Source: Procambarus clarkii (taxonomy: Eukaryota > Arthropoda > Malacostraca > Decapoda > Cambaridae). Taken from it: a stretch of 64,000 bases of DNA. The notes under the pieces were generated by a model. It did no database searches, was not told the origin of the DNA, and saw only the letters and a list, made by a program, of their open reading frames with translations. The translations under genes and the position numbers were made by a program. Location of the stretch: positions 31,478,570 to 31,542,569 of the forward strand of contig NC_091181.1 of the NCBI RefSeq assembly GCF_040958095.1, given 5' to 3'. This document shows positions 59,408 to 64,000 of the stretch, piece after piece. Position 1 is the first letter of the stretch, and each line of letters begins with the position of its first letter.

Positions 59408-59955
59408 AGTACCTAAAGCCTGCCCGGAGCCCCGACCGACAACCCACCCCGGAGCCCCGACCGACAACCCACCCCGGAGCCCCGACCGACAACCCACCCC
59501 GGAGCCCCGACCGACAACCCACCCCGGAGCCCCGACCGACAACCCACCCCGGAGCCCCGACCGACAACCCACCCCGGAGCCCCGACCGACAACCCACCCC
59601 GGAGCCCCGACCGACAACCCACCCCGGAGCCCCGACCGACAACCCACCCCGGAGCCCCGACCGACAACCCACCCCGGAGCCCCGACCGACAACCCACCCC
59701 GGAGCCCCGACCGACAACCCACCCCGGAGCCCCGACCGACAACCCACCCCGGAGCCCCGACCGACAACCCACCCCGGAGCCCCGACCGACAACCCACCCC
59801 GGAGCCCCGACCGACAACCCACCCCGGAGCCCCGACCGACAACCCACCCCGGAGCCCCGACCGACAACCCACCCCGGAGCCCCGACCGACAACCCACCCC
59901 GGAGCCCCGACCGACAATCCACCCCGGAGCCCCGACCGACAATCCACCCCGGAGC
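59408..59955. repeat. 25-bp satellite array, about 21 copies
   Basis: Near-perfect copies of a 25-bp unit, CGGAGCCCCGACCGACAACC plus CACCC. The period is not a multiple of three, so all frames rotate yet remain open. Confidence 0.95.
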
Positions 59956-61035
59956 CCCGACACAGAGCCCACTTGGAGCCCGACATAGAACCCACTTGGA
60001 GCCCGACAGAGAACCCACTTGGAGCCCGACAGAGAACCCACTTGGAGCCCGACAGAGAACCCACTTGGAGCCCGACAGAGAACCCACTTGGAGCCCAACA
60101 GAGAACCCACTTGGAGGCCGACAGAGAACCCACTTGGGGCCCGACAGAGAACCCACTTGGCGCCCGACAGAGAACCCACTTGGGGCCCGACAGAGAACCC
60201 ACTTGGGGCCCGACAGAGAACCCACTTGGGGCCCGACAGAGAACCCACTTGGAGCCCGACAGAGAACCCACTTGGAGCCCGACAGAGAACCCACTTGGAG
60301 CCCGACAGAGAACCCACTTGGAGCCCGACAGAGAACCCACTTGGAGCCCGACAGAGAACCCACTTGGAGCCCGACAGAGAACCCACTTGGAGCCCAACAG
60401 AGAACCCACTTGGAGGCCGACAGAGAACCCACTTGGGGCCCGACAGAGAACCCACTTGGCGCCCGACAGAGAACCCACTTGGGGCCCGACAGAGAACCCA
60501 CTTGGGGCCCGACAGAGAACCCACTTGGGGCCCGACAGAGAACCCACTTGGGGCCCGACAGAGAACCCACTTGGGGCCCGACAGAGAACCCACTTGGAGC
60601 CCGACAGAGAACCCACTTGGAGCCCGACAGAGAACCCACTTGGAGCCCAACAGAGAACCCACTTGGAGGCCGACAGAGAACCCACTTGGGGCCCGACAGA
60701 GAACCCACTTGGCGCCCGACAGAGAACCCACTTGGGGCCCGACAGAGAACCCACTTGGGGCCCGACAGAGAACCCACTTGGGGCCCGACAGAGAACCCAC
60801 TTGGGGCCCGACAGAGAACCCACTTGGAGCCCAACAGAGAACCCACTTGGAGCCCGACAGAGAACCCACTTGGGGCCCGACAGAGAACCCACTTGGAGCC
60901 CGACAGAGAACCCACTTGGAGCCCGACAGAGAACCCACTTGGAGGCCGACAGAGAACCCACTTGGAGCCCGACAGAGAACCCACTTGGAGCCCGACAGAG
61001 AACCCACTTGGAGTCCGACAGAGAACCCACCCCGC
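59956..61035. repeat. 23-bp satellite array, about 46 copies, with higher-order variants
   Basis: The unit is GAGCCCGACAGAGAACCCAC plus TTG. Variant units (AGCCCAACAG, GGAGGCCG, GGGGCCCG, GGCGCCCG) recur in the same order starting near 60091, 60390 and 60643, that is 13 and 11 units apart, so blocks have been duplicated. Confidence 0.95.
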
Positions 61036-61042
61036 GCCCAAC

Positions 61043-61560
61043 CTTTCATGGAGAAAATTGAACACCAGGCGACAAAAATAATTGCAGAATGAGGTCTAGT
61101 TTCATACCATGAACGGTTGAGGGTCACAGGGCTAACAACACTGCAAACTAGGCATGCCAGGATGGATCTCACCGAAACTATTAAAATATCGACTTGAGAA
61201 TGGTCCAGGACGGACCGAAACTCATCGTCCCTTCAACTTCTAGTGTGTGGTCTGGTCAACATACTTCAGCCACGTTATTGTGACTCATCGCCTGCCTATT
61301 AAAATATTGAACAGTTTCGAAGATATGGATCCAGAGAACAACTTCAAAAGGTCAGATGGAACACAAACAAGGAACAACGGTTTCAAGTCCAACAAGCCGC
61401 AGTGTAGGACTGAAAACATAAGCTATATTTTCACCCACAGGGTTATAAACCCATGGAACCGCCTATTTGCTAAAGCAGTAAATAACATAACACTTGAATT
61501 GTAAAATCCAATTTGAAAAAAAATCGGAACAAATGGGGGACCTGATCTGCTACCAGAAAT
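61043..61560 (+). mobile_element. LINE family 2 C-terminal fragment, interrupted
   Basis: The frame MEKIEHQATKIIAE begins just after the satellite. Then [20 protein letters not shown], an interruption at 61190-61295, then KILNSFEDMDPENNFKRSDG and HRVINPWNRLFAKAVNN. This is the C-terminal end of a Jockey-group LINE protein with one frame change. Same family as 49395-49750. Confidence 0.8.
61190..61295 (+). mobile_element. 106-bp insertion with 12-bp target duplication
   Basis: CTATTAAAATAT occurs at 61178-61189 and again at 61296-61307, exactly flanking the inserted GACTTGAGAATGGTCCAGGA to GTGACTCATCGCCTGC. The inserted unit is the same one found at 3620-3769 and 20850-20925. Confidence 0.9.
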
Positions 61561-61719
61561 TTTAGCCAAATATCCCCAGTCTGCTAACTGTAGGTAGTAA
61601 CCGAGTGATTGTAACCTATCCACCGCTGCCCACTGGATGGGGGGCGGTGTGCAGGACAAACAAATTGTGACACTAGCTCTCCACATATGTCAGGTGCTTA
61701 ATTTAGAACCTGCCCGAGA

Positions 61720-61940
61720 CTGTTCAACACGCTTCCACTACACATAAGGGGCATAACTGGCCGACCCCTCACAGTGTTCAAGAGAGAACTGGATAAGCAC
61801 CTCCAAATGATACCTGATCAACCAGGCTGTGACGCATACGTCAGGCTGCGAGCAGCCGCGTCCAACAGCCTGGTTGATCAGTCCAGCAACCAGGAGGCCT
61901 GGTCGACGACCGGGCCGCGGGGACACTAAGCCCCGGAAGG
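61720..61940 (+). mobile_element. LINE 3' end fragment (CR1/L2-like)
   Basis: GAGACTGTTCAACACGCTTC, CATAAGGGGCATAACTGGCC and CCTGATCAACCAGGCTGTGA match 43205-43440, ending at AAGCCCCGGAAGG. A GGTATGGGGTGCATAATAAA tail of another repeat follows to about 61975. Confidence 0.85.
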
Positions 61941-62103
61941 TAGCCCACAAGATGGGTATGGGGTGCATAATAAACGAACTAAACTAACATTGATAGGCAT
62001 TGTTCGAAGCAAACTCCATACGCAAAACCCCATTATATTATATAATTCTATATACTGTGTATATATAAGATATAAATATGTCAAAAAGAATTATCACTCT
62101 TAC

Positions 62104-62210
62104 CTGGAGCAATGTTGCTGATGTCGGAAATCAGCGATACATGTTGTCGCGTTGGCGGCACCGACGTTACTGACCGGCTGGGCCTTCAACAACCGCCGTT
62201 TGAACGCCAT
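62104..62210 (-). promoter_or_regulatory. Candidate first exon / transcript start region on the - strand
   Basis: On the - strand CAAAATGGCG at 62210 is a good start context resembling a TISU/YY1 site. It opens 35 codons (MAFKRRLLKAQPVSNVGAAN, then ATTCIADFRHQQHCS) up to a strong donor, CCAG then GTAAGAG, at 62104. The region is GC-richer than its flanks. It could be the leader exon of WDR83OS, which needs one upstream of 51632, but the ATG frame does not match the WDR83OS frame. Alternatively it starts another gene whose other exons are not recognised. Confidence 0.4.
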
Positions 62211-62934
62211 TTTGAAATTCCAGGCGTACTACCCGAAAAGTGCGTAAACTAGTATTTGCGTGCATTATAGGCCATTCCAAGAAACCTTATTGCTATGAAT
62301 ATCTTGTTATCTAACAAACGAATTATTTATGTTAATATTTTTAGCACATATGTTAAATTAGGCCATTTTTCATTTAGAGGGGGTATATATATATAGCTAT
62401 TTACATTTTAAGTTTGAAAAATTACCGTACAAAATTGAATGCAAAGATAAGATAAGATTTATTTATAAACCCTGTTTGGAAATTAACTCCTTTTACAATG
62501 AAATAAGACGCAAATAAGAACCTCAATTGTGTAGTGAATTTTGTTTTGTTTTGCATTTTGAATTTTGAATTTTGCATTTTGTTTTGATTAAAAGCTTAGG
62601 TAGTACAATGTACTACTTCTACTACTAATACCATATTATATATGAGGGGCTACTAAATAAAATTAAAGCACAAGCATGTTCACCTAATATCATTAGCTGA
62701 CAGGTGAAATAATATGAAAGTCGGAAACTATTTGATTCTCTCTTAGAATTTCTACTAATCCTTTCTTTCGTAGAGACCAATATATGTCAGTGACACCTCA
62801 GATAAATTTTATTTGCAGAAATCAAAATATTCAGACCGTTTCAAAGAAAACGAGTTAGATATACTTTTATATTTTACCTGAATTTACCCGAGTCTGCAGT
62901 AATGGCTGGTAATGGCTCAAAAGGGTCACCACTT
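62211..62934. other. Non-coding stretch, nothing recognised
   Basis: AT-rich DNA. A run of TTTTGAATTTTGCATTTTG simple sequence lies near 62545-62590. Confidence 0.45.
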
Positions 62935-62995
62935 ACAGGCTATTCATACTCGTGCCACTTCTTGGGTGGCTTAATCTTTATCATCAATCAATCAA
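62935..62995. repeat. Dispersed repeat fragment
   Basis: GGCTATTCATACTCGTGCCA then CTTCTTGGGTGGCTTAATCT matches 17275-17325 and the inverse of 1862-1912. It ends in (AATC)n. Confidence 0.7.
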
Positions 62996-63028
62996 TCGAA
63001 TAGCAAAGCAGTACAATTTCAAGTCAAC

Positions 63029-63294
63029 AATGTAGCACTCGACGTGTACAGTTCTAATCGACCCAAGATGCTACAGCCTCGACACAGAGCAGACAGCAGA
63101 CTACGACCTCATCGAGCTACAACGCTCTCCCACATAGAGCTCCGCGACTCCGGCCACACTCAGCTCTCTGCTCTGCTCCAAGCCCTGTCTCAACGTCTAC
63201 GACACTGCTGTATCCAGGACTACTAAATAAATATGAAACTAACTAAACACTGTATCTAATGTACCCAACAACGTAACATAACCGTACATTACAG
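63029..63294 (+). other. Unassigned 265-bp segment, possibly a solo LTR
   Basis: Starts TGTAGCACTCGACG, is GC-rich in the middle, has AATAAA at about 63225 and ends ACCGTACATTACA, so it has TG...CA ends. No target duplication was found. Weak. Confidence 0.2.
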
Positions 63295-63518
63295 CGCTTT
63301 CTCCCCTGAGAGTTCTCTTCCCTTCCCTTCTCTGATACGAGAGCGCTTTGTTAACAAACAAAGTAATACAAACAGTGCGCTAAGCATTGTTAATGGAAGC
63401 GCTAATAATTATATGATGAAGTGTACGTTATGTATTTATTCAGACGAGAACAGCAGCGAACACAAACCAGCGCATATACGAACAAATTGGTTTGGAAGTA
63501 TACGTGCTAGGCTTATGG

Positions 63519-63780
63519 TTACACAACTGGTCGGGGTCCGGTTACACAACTGGTGGGGCTCAGGTTACACAACTGGTCGGGCTCCGGTTAAGTAACTGGT
63601 CGGGCTCCGGGGGTGTCACCTGAGTTTTGGGTTGTGCATGGTCGGGCTTCCGTTCGTGCATGGTTGTGATCTAGAGGTTGTTTGTTTGGTTCGTTCATGT
63701 TAGGCTTGCAGTTACACAACTGGTTGGGCTCCGGTTACACAACTTGTCAGGTTCCGATTGCATTACTCCGGGGGTGTGAC
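63519..63780 (+). repeat. 23-bp mini-array, inverted relative of 16382-16473
   Basis: About four units of GGTTACACAACTGGTCGGGC plus TCC at 63519-63612 and two more at 63710-63760, separated by a segment with TTGTGCATGGT that is itself partly repeated after 63780. The flank TTCGTTCATGTTAGGCTTGC is the complement of the 16.48-kb flank. Confidence 0.9.
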
Positions 63781-64000
63781 TTGTTGGACTTTGAGTTGTG
63801 CATGGTTGTGTAGGGTTCGGTGTTCAATGAACGAAAAGGACATGAGCAGTTTAAATTGCGAACGCATACCAACGAATAACGCTAGTATCTATATAACAAA
63901 TTTATTGTCCTGTGGAGTTGATTTAACTTCCAGACACGTTTTGTTTAATAAATATTAAAGATTTAGTGGCTGTTTATGAAAGATATTATATAAATACACA

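Noticed and set aside
53421-59988. Proline-rich open frames (PTPKPYQD, PTKNPPPS types) up to 488 codons
   Set aside because: Direct translation of the 24-25 bp satellite; composition only, with frame changes wherever unit length changes.
59216-61172. Open frames of 550-613 codons on the - strand and about 360 codons on the + strand
   Set aside because: They come from stop-free 23- and 25-bp tandem units and exist in three frames per strand at once. No conserved domain or splice pattern supports a protein.
63029-63294. Solo LTR with TG...CA ends
   Set aside because: No target duplication and no partner copy in the window; listed only as an unassigned segment.

Overview
The window looks like nuclear DNA from a decapod crustacean, most likely a crayfish or lobster type. 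The evidence is spliced genes with small exons and kilobase introns, many (TA)n runs, tRNA-headed SINEs, LINE tails and Penelope-like elements of kinds common in decapod genomes. The species is inferred from repeat style only. Nothing prokaryotic, no CRISPR array and no rRNA was seen.

Two conserved protein-coding genes can be rebuilt exon by exon. The first is an SPSB3-like gene on the + strand (six coding exons, 23445-31262, 348 aa), a SPRY/SOCS-box substrate receptor of a Cullin-5 type ubiquitin ligase. The second is WDR83OS/Asterix on the - strand (four coding exons, 51515-42183, 111 aa), the small subunit of the ER PAT complex that chaperones membrane proteins. They converge: SPSB3 ends at 31262 and WDR83OS at 42183, with about 11 kb of repeat debris between. 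A possible far-upstream first exon for a - strand transcript lies at 62104-62210. Promoter-like sequence that could serve SPSB3 lies at 7050-7457 and at 20935.

Layout. 1-7 kb holds (TA)n runs, SINEs and foldbacks. 7-15 kb is mostly unassigned single-copy-looking DNA, with a decayed 23-bp array at 12.45-13.09 kb. 15-20.7 kb is a nest: two opposed Penelope-like fragments, one split by a 4.4-kb hAT-type element with an exact 8-bp target duplication. 22.1-22.5 kb is a 27-bp minisatellite. 23.4-31.3 kb is SPSB3, with dispersed repeats in its introns. 31.3-42 kb holds LINE and SINE fragments and a foldback element. 42-51.5 kb is WDR83OS, whose introns carry LINEs, SINEs and an inverted-repeat element. 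51.7-52.86 kb is the 3' part of a Penelope-like element with its GIY-YIG endonuclease. 52.86-61.03 kb is an 8.2-kb GC-rich satellite of related 23-25 bp units in a higher-order arrangement. 61-64 kb holds LINE fragments, a 106-bp insertion with a clean 12-bp target duplication, the candidate exon, and a small array related to the big satellite.

The two genes have no evident functional link. The most notable non-genic signals are the satellite, whose sub-arrays appear to share one ancestor with two dispersed mini-arrays, and the SINE families that share a central core while one of them shares its 3' tail with a local LINE. All calls come from reading the sequence; no database search was run.
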